Origin: Nocardia nova | GTDB taxonomy: Bacteria; Actinomycetota; Actinomycetes; Mycobacteriales; Mycobacteriaceae | DNA length: 64,000 bases | Assembly: GCF_002933465.1 (NCBI RefSeq) | Contig: NZ_PSZE01000026.1 | Coordinates: 33,462 to 97,461, forward strand | Direction of reading: 5' to 3' | Shown here: positions 7,958-15,539 of the stretch, in pieces | Numbering within the stretch: position 1 is the first letter of the stretch | How the letters are laid out: every line of letters begins with the position of its first letter | Notes under the pieces: generated by a model | The model's database searches: none | What the model saw: the letters and a program-made list of their open reading frames with translations, nothing else | What the model was told of the DNA's origin: nothing | Translations under genes and position numbers: made by a program

Positions 7958-10075
7958 TTACCGGGTCGCCGTCGGCGCCGTCAGGTCGTACACCTTGGTG
8001 CCGCCGACATCGGTGGCCTCGTATGTACTCGCCACCCACTGGGCTATCCGGCTAGCCTCCGAGGTTGCACCCGATCCGGGGCCGCGCCGCTCGGAACCGA
8101 TGAAGTAGTGGATCCGTCCCTGTGCGACATCGGCTCGGAACCGATCGAGGGTCGGGGACGGATCGCCGCCACCGAATCCACCGATCGGCATGACCGCGTA
8201 GCCCGAATCGAGCTGCAGGTCCGCGGCACCCATCGAGCTGATGGCCGCGGCCACCCACGTGTAACCGGCGCCGTTGTTCTTCAGCAGATCGATCAGCTGC
8301 TGATTCGTCCGCGCACCCATGCCGGGACCGGCCGGGCGGTCGGCACCACCTCGTTCCGTGGCGTCGGGTCCGGCGGCCGCCGAGACGTCCGGCCGCGATG
8401 TCCGGCCCGGTTGTGCGGGAGATCGGTTGGCGCCGGCCGAATCCGAACCGTCGTCGGCCGGCCCGCCGTCGGGCCCCACCGGGGCACATCCGTTCGGCCC
8501 AGCGGGACCGCACGCGCCCGCGGGGCCGCCCGGTCCGAAACCGAATCCGAATCCACCGCTGGTCTTCGGTCCGGCGAGGACGATGCCACCGTTGTGGGCG
8601 GAGACGATGGTCTGGATCGAATAGGCCACCGGTGCGGCGATCGCGACGAGCACCGCGAGAACGGCCGTCCAGGCGGCGGTCCGGCGCGGTTGCGGTATCA
8701 CCAGCGCCACGGTCGCGACCGCGCCCACGACGCCGACGATCCACCGCAACCACGGCACGAAATCCGGAGTGCGATCGAGCAATATCACCGCGGTGACCGT
8801 AGTCAGCGCGGTGGCCGCGGCCAGCACCACGCGGACACCGAGCCGTTCGCGCTGCCGCCACAGCACCACCGCCCCGATCGCGGCCGCGCCGGCGACACCG
8901 GGTGCCAGGGCGACGGTGTAGTACTGGTGGAAGATTCCCTTCATGAAGCTGAACACCAGGGCGGTGACCAGCGCCCAGCCGCCCCACAGCAGCAGTGCGG
9001 CGCGCCGGGTATCGGTGCGGGACGCCTTGCCGCGCAGCACGACAGCCGCGACGCACAGGATCAGCGCCGCCGGAATCAACCAGGCGATCTGACCGCCGAC
9101 CGTCTCGCTGAACAGTCGCGTGATCCCGGCCTCCGAACCGAACGACGGTCCGCGGCCGCGGCCGCCGGGTCCGGGCGGCGCGCCGAACCCACTGCCGGAA
9201 TCCACCCCGAGCCGCTGCAGCCCGTTGTAGCCGAGGGTCAGCTCGATGATCGAATTGTGTTTCGAACCGCCGAAATACGGCCGTGAATCGGCCGGCCACA
9301 ACTGCGCGATCACCACCCACCATCCAGCACCGGCGACCAGCGCGGCTCCGGCGGCCACCAGCTGCAGCAGGCGCTTACCCAGCTGGGGCGGCCCGGCGAA
9401 CAGATAGGTCAGCGCCAGGGCGGGCACGACCAGCAGCACCTGCAACTGCTTGGCCAGGAACCCGAGTCCGACAAAGCCGCCGCACAGCAGCAGCCAGCGC
9501 CACCGGCCATCCTCCAGGGCACGCGTCATCGCCCATACGGCGGCGATCATCAACAGAACCAGCAGCGCGTCCGGGTTGTTGTAGCGGAACATCAGCGTGG
9601 CCACCGGCGTCACCGCCAGCGCAAGCCCGCCCAGCAGCCCGGCGCCGGGGCCGAAGGTCCGGCGTAGCGTCGACCGGAGCAGTGCGACCGCGGCGACCGC
9701 GATCACCACCTGCGGGATCAGCATGCTCCAGCTGTTCATCCCGAAGATGCGGGCCGAGATCTCCATCGGCCACAGCGACGCCGGCGTCTTGTCGACGGTG
9801 ATCGAATTGCCCCAGTCGGAGGAGCCGAAGAAGAACGCCTTCCACGATTTCGCCCCGGACTGCACCGCGGCCGCATAGAAGGAATTGGCCCAGCCGTTCG
9901 CGCTCAGATTCCACAGATAGGCGATTGCGGTGCCGCCCAGCAGCGCGGCGAGTCCCAGGTACTCCCACGGCAGGCTCCGGGTGCCGCCCCGACCGGGCGT
10001 CGTCCGGGTGCCGCCCCGACCGGGCGTCGTCACGCCGTCGGCGGGGCGGCCAGGCGCGATAGCAGTTTCGGTCAT
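7958..10075 (-). CDS. GT39/ArnT-like multi-pass membrane glycosyltransferase
   Basis: 705 aa. A PMT_2-type fold: N-terminal membrane segment (YLGLAALLGGTAIAYLWNLS), the loop NSFYAAAVQSGAKSWKAFFF with the WGNSITVDKTPASLWPMEIS block typical of the family, many hydrophobic helices, then a Gly/Pro/Ala-rich periplasmic-side linker and a C-terminal extracytoplasmic domain (NQQLIDLLKNNGAGYTW ... LDRFRADVAQGRIHYFIG). It presumably moves a sugar from polyprenyl-phosphate to an envelope acceptor; the acceptor is unknown. The N-terminus has a duplicated TTPGRGGTR-type repeat. Start choice between 10075 and 10084 is uncertain, as neither has a strong Shine-Dalgarno. Confidence 0.87.
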   Translation of the reverse strand: MTETAIAPGRPADGVTTPGRGGTRTTPGRGGTRSLPWEYLGLAALLGGTAIAYLWNLSANGWANSFYAAAVQSGAKSWKAFFFGSSDWGNSITVDKTPASLWPMEISARIFGMNSWSMLIPQVVIAVAAVALLRSTLRRTFGPGAGLLGGLALAVTPVATLMFRYNNPDALLVLLMIAAVWAMTRALEDGRWRWLLLCGGFVGLGFLAKQLQVLLVVPALALTYLFAGPPQLGKRLLQLVAAGAALVAGAGWWVVIAQLWPADSRPYFGGSKHNSIIELTLGYNGLQRLGVDSGSGFGAPPGPGGRGRGPSFGSEAGITRLFSETVGGQIAWLIPAALILCVAAVVLRGKASRTDTRRAALLLWGGWALVTALVFSFMKGIFHQYYTVALAPGVAGAAAIGAVVLWRQRERLGVRVVLAAATALTTVTAVILLDRTPDFVPWLRWIVGVVGAVATVALVIPQPRRTAAWTAVLAVLVAIAAPVAYSIQTIVSAHNGGIVLAGPKTSGGFGFGFGPGGPAGACGPAGPNGCAPVGPDGGPADDGSDSAGANRSPAQPGRTSRPDVSAAAGPDATERGGADRPAGPGMGARTNQQLIDLLKNNGAGYTWVAAAISSMGAADLQLDSGYAVMPIGGFGGGDPSPTLDRFRADVAQGRIHYFIGSERRGPGSGATSEASRIAQWVASTYEATDVGGTKVYDLTAPTATR
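9977..10030. repeat. Perfect 27-bp tandem duplication in the GT39 gene
   Basis: Two identical 27-bp units (9977-10003 and 10004-10030) in the first codons of the glycosyltransferase gene. They add 9 residues in frame (TPGRGGTRT type), in the disordered cytoplasmic N-terminus. This looks like a slippage product and may vary between strains. Confidence 0.85.
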
Positions 10076-10390
10076 GGCCGCCATGATGGTCGGCCGTGCC
10101 CCCGCTGCGCTGGGACGCGGCTGGGAGAAACCTGTGAACCCGCCCAGCGATGTCCCCCGCCACCCGGTCGTCCACACCGCCCGGTGAGGAGAGAACCGTC
10201 ACCCTCGCGCGATGCCCGGGAAACGGCCACGACGGGATAGGCTTGCCGGGGAGTATCGGTTACTCGCACTCCCTCCGTCGTGGATGTCTACTCTTCGCGT
10301 CGGCCACCCAGCGGTCAGCCTTCGTGCGGGCCACGAAACCCAGCGCCGCTGCGGATCACCTCTGCTGCTCGAAAGGCACCACGACTACTC
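10076..10390. other. Divergent intergenic region, GT39 / DEAD-box helicase
   Basis: 315 bp between divergent starts, expected to hold both promoters and a long leader for the helicase. DEAD-box helicase genes often have long structured leaders, but no known RNA motif was recognised here. GAAAGG sits about 15 nt before the helicase ATG. Confidence 0.4.
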
Positions 10391-11938
10391 ATGACGACTC
10401 GTTCACCGAGCCCTGCCGCCACCTTCGACACTCTCGGCGTCGGCGCGCCGCTGTTGCGCGCGCTGGCCGCGCAGGGTTTCAGCGCACCGCTGCCGATCCA
10501 GGCCGCGACGCTTCCGGACACGCTGGCCGGCCGCGATGTACTCGCCCGCGGGCGTACCGGCAGCGGTAAGACCCTCGCCTTCTCGATCCCCATGGTCGAC
10601 CGGCTGCACCGGCTCGGTCACCGGCGCCTCCCTGGCCGCCCCAGGGGTCTGGTGCTGGCACCCACCCGCGAGCTCGCCACTCAGATCGCGGCGACTCTCG
10701 AGCCGCTGACCGATGCGTGCCAGTTGCGGGTGGTGACGGTGTTCGGTGGCGTGCCGCAGGCCCGGCAGGTCCGCGAACTGCGTTCCGGCGCCGATATCGT
10801 CGTCGCCTGCCCGGGCCGCCTGGAGGATCTGGTCAAGCAGGGTCTGGTCACTTTGGACGAGGTGCGGATCACCGTGCTGGACGAGGCCGACCACATGGCC
10901 GATCTCGGCTTCCTGCCTGGTGTCACCCGAATCCTCGCCGCGACCCCGGCCGACGGTCAGCGGATGCTGTTCTCCGCCACTCTGGACAACGGGGTGAACA
11001 AGCTGGTGCAGCGCTTCCTGCGAAACCCGTTGTCGCACACGGTCGACGAGGCCCACTCGCCGGTGCCCGCGATGACCCATCACGTTTTCGAGATCGGCGA
11101 CAGCGAGGCCAAGCGCGCGCTGGTCCACACCCTCGCCTCCGGAACCGGACGGCGAATCCTGTTCATGCGCACCAAACATCACGCGCGACGACTGGCCAAG
11201 CAGCTCACCACCGCCGGAATTCCGGCCGCCGATCTGCACGGCAATCTGTCGCAGGTCGCGCGCGACCGCAATCTGGCGGCCTTCGCCGACGGCACCACCC
11301 GCGTCCTGGTCGCGACCGATATCGCCGCCCGCGGCGTCCACGTCGACGACGTCGAACTCGTCGTGCATGTCGATCCGCCCGCCGAACACAAGGCCTATCT
11401 GCACCGCTCCGGGCGCACCGCCCGCGCCGGCAGCACCGGCGACGTGGTGACGATCATGCTGCCGGAACAGCGCAAGGACGTCGCGGTACTGCTGCGCAAG
11501 GCCGGACTCGACGTCCGCCCGCAACAGGTGCGTCCGGACTCCGCCGAGGTCACCGCCCTGGTCGGCCCGGTCGCCGCGCCGGTGGCTCCCAGCGCCTCGA
11601 AACCCGGACGCGCCGAACAGGATTCGCGCCGTCCCGCATCGGGTGCCGACAGCCCGTCTCGCAAGCCGCGGCGTAGCCGTGGCCCGGCGGCGCGAAACCG
11701 GCGCACCACCGCCGACGAACGCCCGGCCGCGGCGGACAACGGCCGCGCACGCGCGCGCACGGGTCGCGGACCCCGCGGCACCGCCGATGTGCCTGCCCGC
11801 ACGGGTGGCAAGCCCGCGCGCGAGCGCGCGGCGGCGGCCACCGGCCGGACCGAGCGCGGCTCGTCCGGTGGAACGAAACGCGCTCAGGCGCATGCTCGTT
11901 CGGCGGAATCGCCGCGGCCGGTGCGCGGCAACCGATAG
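10391..11938 (+). CDS. DEAD/DEAH-box RNA helicase
   Basis: 515 aa, ATP-dependent RNA helicase. Ordered motifs: Q motif (PLPIQAATLP), Walker A (ARGRTGSGKT), PTRELA, DEAD as VLDEADHM, SAT as LFSATL, then helicase-C with RILFMRTKHHARRLAKQL, TDIAARGVHVDDV and HRSGRTARAG. The last 120 residues are a basic Arg/Ala/Pro-rich tail, probably for RNA binding, as in RhlE/DeaD-type actinobacterial helicases. The ATG at 10391 starts right before the conserved fold; the ATG at 10280 would add an unconserved Arg/Pro-rich stretch. A role in RNA remodelling or cold response is inferred from the family. Confidence 0.93.
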   Translation: MTTRSPSPAATFDTLGVGAPLLRALAAQGFSAPLPIQAATLPDTLAGRDVLARGRTGSGKTLAFSIPMVDRLHRLGHRRLPGRPRGLVLAPTRELATQIAATLEPLTDACQLRVVTVFGGVPQARQVRELRSGADIVVACPGRLEDLVKQGLVTLDEVRITVLDEADHMADLGFLPGVTRILAATPADGQRMLFSATLDNGVNKLVQRFLRNPLSHTVDEAHSPVPAMTHHVFEIGDSEAKRALVHTLASGTGRRILFMRTKHHARRLAKQLTTAGIPAADLHGNLSQVARDRNLAAFADGTTRVLVATDIAARGVHVDDVELVVHVDPPAEHKAYLHRSGRTARAGSTGDVVTIMLPEQRKDVAVLLRKAGLDVRPQQVRPDSAEVTALVGPVAAPVAPSASKPGRAEQDSRRPASGADSPSRKPRRSRGPAARNRRTTADERPAAADNGRARARTGRGPRGTADVPARTGGKPARERAAAATGRTERGSSGGTKRAQAHARSAESPRPVRGNR

Positions 11939-11960
11939 GGAACGTCCACCGATCGGCGGT

Positions 11961-12006
11961 CCCGGCAGCGAGCGCTCACCCCATCTGGGTGAACGTCGCT
12001 GCCGGG
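11961..12006. terminator. Bidirectional hairpin between helicase and gdx
   Basis: Long imperfect stem: CCCGGCAGCGAGCGCTCACCC (11961-11981) against GGGTGAACGTCGCTGCCGGG (11987-12006), one bulge and a 5-nt loop. It lies between two convergent genes. There is no T-run, which is common for actinobacterial terminators. Confidence 0.6.
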
Positions 12007-12039
12007 ATGCCGCCGGCGTGTTCGGTGATCCTCGACCGG

Positions 12040-12354
12040 CTATCCGGTCAGCTTCAAGCCCACCACTCCCGCAACGATCAACAGCAGCAGCACGATCTTC
12101 ACCAGCGACGCCTGTTCGGTCCCGGTGACCATCGCGTACAGCACGGTGAGCGCGGCCCCGATGCCTACCCACACCGCGTAGGCGGTGCCCACGGGCACGG
12201 TGCGCATCGCATACGCGAGACCCGACATCGAGGCCACCAACGCGGCCGCGAAGACGAGCGACGGCACGATGTGGGTGAAGCCGTGTGATTTCCCCAGGGC
12301 GGTGGCCCAGACGGCCTCGAAGACTCCGGACAGCACCAATACGATCCACGCCAT
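12040..12354 (-). CDS. gdx: SMR-family guanidinium exporter (Gdx/SugE type)
   Basis: 104 aa, four transmembrane helices. It belongs to the small multidrug resistance family and resembles the Gdx/SugE branch: MAWIVLVLSGVFEAVWATAL with the membrane glutamate in helix 1 (residue 13), then GTAYAVWVGIGAALTVL in helix 3. Gdx proteins exchange guanidinium for protons. ATG 12354 is chosen because AAGGA lies about 9 nt upstream, whereas ATG 12363 directly abuts that sequence. A guanidine-III riboswitch just upstream strongly supports guanidine rather than multidrug export. Confidence 0.9.
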   Translation of the reverse strand: MAWIVLVLSGVFEAVWATALGKSHGFTHIVPSLVFAAALVASMSGLAYAMRTVPVGTAYAVWVGIGAALTVLYAMVTGTEQASLVKIVLLLLIVAGVVGLKLTG

Positions 12355-12377
12355 AGTCGGCATTCCTTTCGGAAATA

Positions 12378-12416
12378 CCGTCTTGTCGGGGCCCGGGTAC
12401 GGTTGCGATCGTCCGG
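12378..12416 (-). promoter_or_regulatory. Guanidine-III (ykkC-III) riboswitch
   Basis: Read on the minus strand, the leader contains, in order, CCGGACGA, a 6-nt spacer, CCGTACCCGG, a short G/C linker, and GACAAGACGG. This is the conserved core of the guanidine-III class, which folds as a pseudoknot. The ribosome binding site AAGGA follows about 10 nt after the last block and the gdx ATG after that, so the likely mode is opening of the ribosome binding site when guanidinium binds. Match judged from memory of the consensus. Confidence 0.85.
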
Positions 12417-12536
12417 TCGGCCGCAGAACGCGACCTCCCGATTTCAGCGCACACGACCGAGCGAAATTCCCGGTCGTCCGTGGTCGAGATACTGGGACGG
12501 TATTCGAACCCGTGGCCATCTGACCAACTCCGGCGA

Positions 12537-12908
12537 GTGATCGAGCAAGTCGACACAGTTCCGCCACGTCAGCCGGAGGACGCCGCGCCGGTTCGAGCTC
12601 GGCGGCTGGACTGGCGGTTGTCGCCTGCTGTGGTGGCCGAACTGGTGGCCGACTACGAGGCGGGCATGTCGACACCGAAGCTATGCAAGCGCTACGGCCT
12701 GTCCAAAACCAGTGTCCTGAAGCTGCTCCGGGAGGCCGGAATGAAGACGAGGCAGCGCGGTTTGAACGATCAGCAGGTGGCGCAGGCTGTGGAGCTATAC
12801 AACCAGGGTCACTCGTACGCTGAGATCGGCCGACGCCTTGGAAAGGCGAAAAGCAGTGTTCGCGAAGTCTTGAGGCGGAATATCCCGATAAACGACCTCA
12901 ACCTTTAG
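12537..12908 (+). CDS. Small double-HTH protein, serine-recombinase companion type
   Basis: 123 aa from GTG 12537. Two helix-turn-helix units are visible: LVADYEAGMSTPKLCKRYGL plus SKTSVLKLLREAG, and AQAVELYNQGHSYAEIGRRL plus GKAKSSVREVLRR. In actinobacteria, proteins of this kind often sit just downstream of serine recombinase genes; here it lies alone at the far left end of the element while the recombinase is at the right end. No strong Shine-Dalgarno is visible and an earlier start at 12480 is possible. Its function is not established. Confidence 0.65.
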   Translation: MIEQVDTVPPRQPEDAAPVRARRLDWRLSPAVVAELVADYEAGMSTPKLCKRYGLSKTSVLKLLREAGMKTRQRGLNDQQVAQAVELYNQGHSYAEIGRRLGKAKSSVREVLRRNIPINDLNL

Positions 12909-13137
12909 GGTTTCGCGCACCGATTGTCCAGAGAATCCTTCGCCTTCATGATCTCAACCTGATATATTTAGCCCGTCATTCTCGCCACAAGTAGGCATAT
13001 TCTACTATTGCAAGCGCCGGTCGATATGCGATACAATTGAGTCAGAGATTGACTGCAAGGTAGTTTAATCCAAAAAGTACTTGGCGTACAAAATGGGAAC
13101 ATAGGTCGACCAACTATACGTTAATCTCACCCAAGAG

Positions 13138-13154
13138 CCCCGTTTCCAACGGGG
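13138..13154. terminator. Strong hairpin, possible plus-strand terminator
   Basis: CCCCGTT-TCC-AACGGGG, extended on the outside by CAAGA and TCTTG, followed on the plus strand by a T-rich ATTTCTTGTGTT. No plus-strand gene lies directly upstream except the small HTH gene 230 bp away. Confidence 0.5.
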
Positions 13155-13185
13155 ATTTCTTGTGTTACTGAGTAAGTACTAGTTT

Positions 13186-13211
13186 AAAACAAAACCCGGC
13201 CTGTTGGCCGG
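13186..13211 (-). terminator. Rho-independent terminator for the ptuAB-like operon
   Basis: On the minus strand CCGGCC-AACA-GGCCGG is followed by GTTTTGTTTT, a textbook terminator. It lies 260 bp downstream of the HNH gene stop. Confidence 0.75.
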
Positions 13212-13301
13212 ATTCGTTTGGCGTATAAAACGGGAAAACAAGCTTTACCGCTGGCGATTGAGGCTGTCGCATCCTGCACCTAGCGTCTTGTTATACCCCT
13301 A

Positions 13302-13359
13302 GTATTACAAATGTAATACAGAAAAGCAATGCTTTTACGCAAAAATGCATTACATTTTT
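13302..13359. repeat. Three consecutive AT-rich palindromes
   Basis: GTATTACA-AA-TGTAATAC (13302-13319), AAAAGCA-A-TGCTTTT (13322-13336) and AAAAATG-CATTA-CATTTTT (13341-13359), all perfect. They lie 110-170 bp past the stop of the HNH gene. They could be terminators, operators, or folded parts of a small RNA. Confidence 0.6.
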
Positions 13360-13470
13360 GACAAGTCCTCAGGTGTCATTTGTGCACTGTCGCACATTTT
13401 CAAGAACCAGGGTTTCAGCTCTTCAAGTACGGTCGATGAGACGAGCAAATCGCCGAATAAGTACCAGCTA

Positions 13471-14124
13471 TTACGATACCTCCGTTTCGATATCAACGGG
13501 GAAACCATGGCTCCGAAGGTATGCTTGGACCATCGCGGTAAACTCTCCGTCCACAGCATCTAAGCGGATGGTGTCGGCCAAAATCTCGCGGCGAGGGCCC
13601 GTCGCAGAATGCCAGCGATCCAGCATTTCCCATACCTTAGTCAGTCGCTCTGCTCGCGCATGTACCAGATCTATTCTGTTGAGCTTCAGCTGCTTAACGG
13701 TTGTCTCTCCCCGCTGAGCTCCGAGATGGGGGCTTAGATATGGGCCGGAGAAGTGCAGATGGGTGGCTATCGTGTCCTCGTATGGATTGATTAGCCCTTC
13801 GGTTTCATCGTAGAAATCACCCTTCTCCGTATTGCAGACTTGGCACGCCCATGTGAGATTAGTCCACTGATGGGCCAGCTCAGGCCTTAGCTTCTTCGGA
13901 ATCAGATGCTCTACGTGTGGGTACGAGATATCCGCCATAAGAGCCTCGCAATAGGCGCATTTTCCCGAAGTCTCTTCACTGAGAGCAGTCTTAATTTGAG
14001 GATCTCGCCAGCGTTCGGGCTTCCGTTCTTTCCCGGCCGCGACCGCAGCAACGTAGGCGGCCGTCCACTCATCTTCTTTTTCCTTGAGGATTGCTGGCTT
14101 CTCGCCTTTGGTCAACTGCTTCAT
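13471..14124 (-). CDS. ptuB: HNH endonuclease, PtuB-like (Septu defence)
   Basis: 217 aa. A zinc-type HNH module spans about residues 55-105: CAYCEALMADISYPHVEHL followed by IPKKLRPELAHQWTNL and ACQVCNTEKGD, giving the paired CxxC motifs and the VEH catalytic histidine. The rest is helical. The start codon overlaps the stop of the ATPase gene by 4 bp (ATGA), so the two are translationally coupled. An ATPase followed by an HNH nuclease is the layout of Septu anti-phage systems (PtuA-PtuB). The assignment rests on domain pairing and layout; other ATPase-HNH systems exist. Confidence 0.75.
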   Translation of the reverse strand: MKQLTKGEKPAILKEKEDEWTAAYVAAVAAGKERKPERWRDPQIKTALSEETSGKCAYCEALMADISYPHVEHLIPKKLRPELAHQWTNLTWACQVCNTEKGDFYDETEGLINPYEDTIATHLHFSGPYLSPHLGAQRGETTVKQLKLNRIDLVHARAERLTKVWEMLDRWHSATGPRREILADTIRLDAVDGEFTAMVQAYLRSHGFPVDIETEVS

Positions 14125-15437
14125 ACTGACGTCCCTGGCTGGTCCCGGTCGGTCAAGGCGATAACAGCATCAGGAAACTCCATATCCAGGCCACGTTCTT
14201 TAAGTTCGCTCCGAAGCGCTCTCAACCGTTCAGCGTCCAGGGGGGCAGATGCATACCGATTTACGATTTCATCGAATGCTTCCTCGGCCCATCTCGGCAT
14301 AGTACTTTCCACGCCGAGTACTCGTCGCAATGTCGCATCCGCGTTTGCTGCCTTATTGGCATAATCGAGCAGCCTCGATTCGACACGTTCGGACTCATTA
14401 TAGTCCAATGCGTAGACTGCCGAGTCGGGGGTTGCGGTCACAACGAATGGACTATGGGTAGCGACAATGAATTGCACCGACGGGAAGGCCCTAAGCAGGC
14501 TCGGCAGTATCTCCCGCTGCAAACTAGGATGGAGGTGATTCTCTGGCTCGTCGAGTAGGACGGTGAACGAAGGCTCCGTCCTAGACTTCAGAAAGATCTG
14601 CCACGATACTTCGATTATTGCAGACAAACCGCCTGAAACATCATCGAGAATAAAATCACCCGAGCGCATTTGCACTATTACGTCAGGCACCCGGACCCTC
14701 ATGCCGGTGTATCCGGCGGAGCGGGGCATTACTTTCTTCAAGACTTCTTGAAACCCAGTCCACACCGCAGCGGCTTCGGGGTTGAAGTCAACGGAATCAT
14801 TTCCTCGTCCACCAAACGTTGCTGCTGCGATGAGCGATTCTTTTAGCGCACGTTGTGGGCTCTTACCGCTCCAGCTCCCTGCCCACCGTATGCGCAATTC
14901 ATTTGTGAACTGCTCAAAAATCTGGTTAGCGTCACCGAATAAGGTGGGAATTGTGTCGACCTGAGTGTAACTATTAGTCATGGAGCGGTGAGAGGTAAGG
15001 AATGCGCCCTTTACCTCTTGCATGTGCGGCATATGTAGATCGTAGTTGGATCGCTGAGAGTCATTCGCTGGGCGAGTGGGTACACTAATCGGCGCAGGCT
15101 CCCCGATACCATAGGTTAAGCTACCGATCTCGACCATTGGCTCATTTATCATTGGGGCATCGTCTTGTTCGTCAGCCCTCTGCTTCCAGAAAGTCTTCCA
15201 TTCCACATCGTCTTTTCCCTGACGTCGAACAGGGGATGCGGAATATGACTGCTGCCAATTGAAATGACGACCAAGAAGGCCTAGAATTGTACTCTTGCCT
15301 GTTGCATTGGCTCCTGTAAGGATTGTCAGATGAGGGTGAAAGTCGATCTCTACTTTCTCAAACTGACGCCAGTTATGCAGCGTTAACGCTTTGAAGCCCG
15401 GTGGCGGGCTTGGTGTTTCATTTTCGGAATTTGTCAC
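14121..15437 (-). CDS. ptuA: AAA/ABC-type ATPase, PtuA-like (Septu defence)
   Basis: 438 aa, start GTG 15437 with GGGGAG 7 nt upstream. SMC/OLD-like ATPase head: Walker A GANATGKST (about residues 38-46), an ABC-signature-like segment DDVSGGLSAIIEV, Walker B FTVLLDEPENHLHPSLQ, and the H-loop FIVATHSPFVV. No TOPRIM domain follows, unlike OLD nucleases. In the Septu scheme the ATPase oligomer holds and controls the HNH subunit. GC is much lower than in the neighbours, suggesting recent acquisition. It forms a two-gene operon with the HNH gene. Confidence 0.78.
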   Translation of the reverse strand: MTNSENETPSPPPGFKALTLHNWRQFEKVEIDFHPHLTILTGANATGKSTILGLLGRHFNWQQSYSASPVRRQGKDDVEWKTFWKQRADEQDDAPMINEPMVEIGSLTYGIGEPAPISVPTRPANDSQRSNYDLHMPHMQEVKGAFLTSHRSMTNSYTQVDTIPTLFGDANQIFEQFTNELRIRWAGSWSGKSPQRALKESLIAAATFGGRGNDSVDFNPEAAAVWTGFQEVLKKVMPRSAGYTGMRVRVPDVIVQMRSGDFILDDVSGGLSAIIEVSWQIFLKSRTEPSFTVLLDEPENHLHPSLQREILPSLLRAFPSVQFIVATHSPFVVTATPDSAVYALDYNESERVESRLLDYANKAANADATLRRVLGVESTMPRWAEEAFDEIVNRYASAPLDAERLRALRSELKERGLDMEFPDAVIALTDRDQPGTSV

Positions 15438-15539
15438 ACTTTACTCCCCTGCATATGATAAAAATAACAGAATTTGAAGGCATTGAGAATACCGTTGCGC
15501 GTCGTTATTGGGAGGTACCTCGGGCGAGGTCCAGTGCGC

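Larger units (their letters stand above)
13081..13236. repeat. 19-bp direct repeat pair flanking two hairpins
   Basis: TTGGCGTACAAAATGGGAA at 13081-13099 and TTGGCGTATAAAACGGGAA at 13218-13236 (17 of 19 identical, same orientation, 137 bp apart). They bracket the hairpins at 13138-13154 and 13196-13211. Confidence 0.7.
12909..13470. other. AT-rich non-coding stretch with several hairpins
   Basis: 562 bp without a supported gene, clearly lower in GC than the host arms. It holds a 19-bp imperfect direct repeat, two strong hairpins and three AT-rich palindromes, listed separately. Part of this is the terminator region of the minus-strand ptuAB-like operon; the rest could encode a small RNA or be the element's left-end recombination zone. 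Confidence 0.5.

Noticed and set aside
12495..12530. tRNA-like stretch (minus strand GGGTTCGAATACC followed by an acceptor-like tail)
   Set aside because: It looks like a T-arm, but the closing base pair is mismatched, no matching 5' acceptor or anticodon arm exists upstream, and it does not match the 3' end of tRNA-Pro. It could still be part of an attachment site, as noted in the recombinase finding.
12480..12536. Longer N-terminus for the small HTH protein (start at 12480)
   Set aside because: The extra codons overlap the tRNA-like stretch and the presumed element edge, so GTG 12537 was preferred; evidence is weak either way.
13138..13359. Retron-type non-coding RNA for the Septu-like pair
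   Set aside because: Hairpins are present but there is no reverse transcriptase gene anywhere near, so a retron is not supported.
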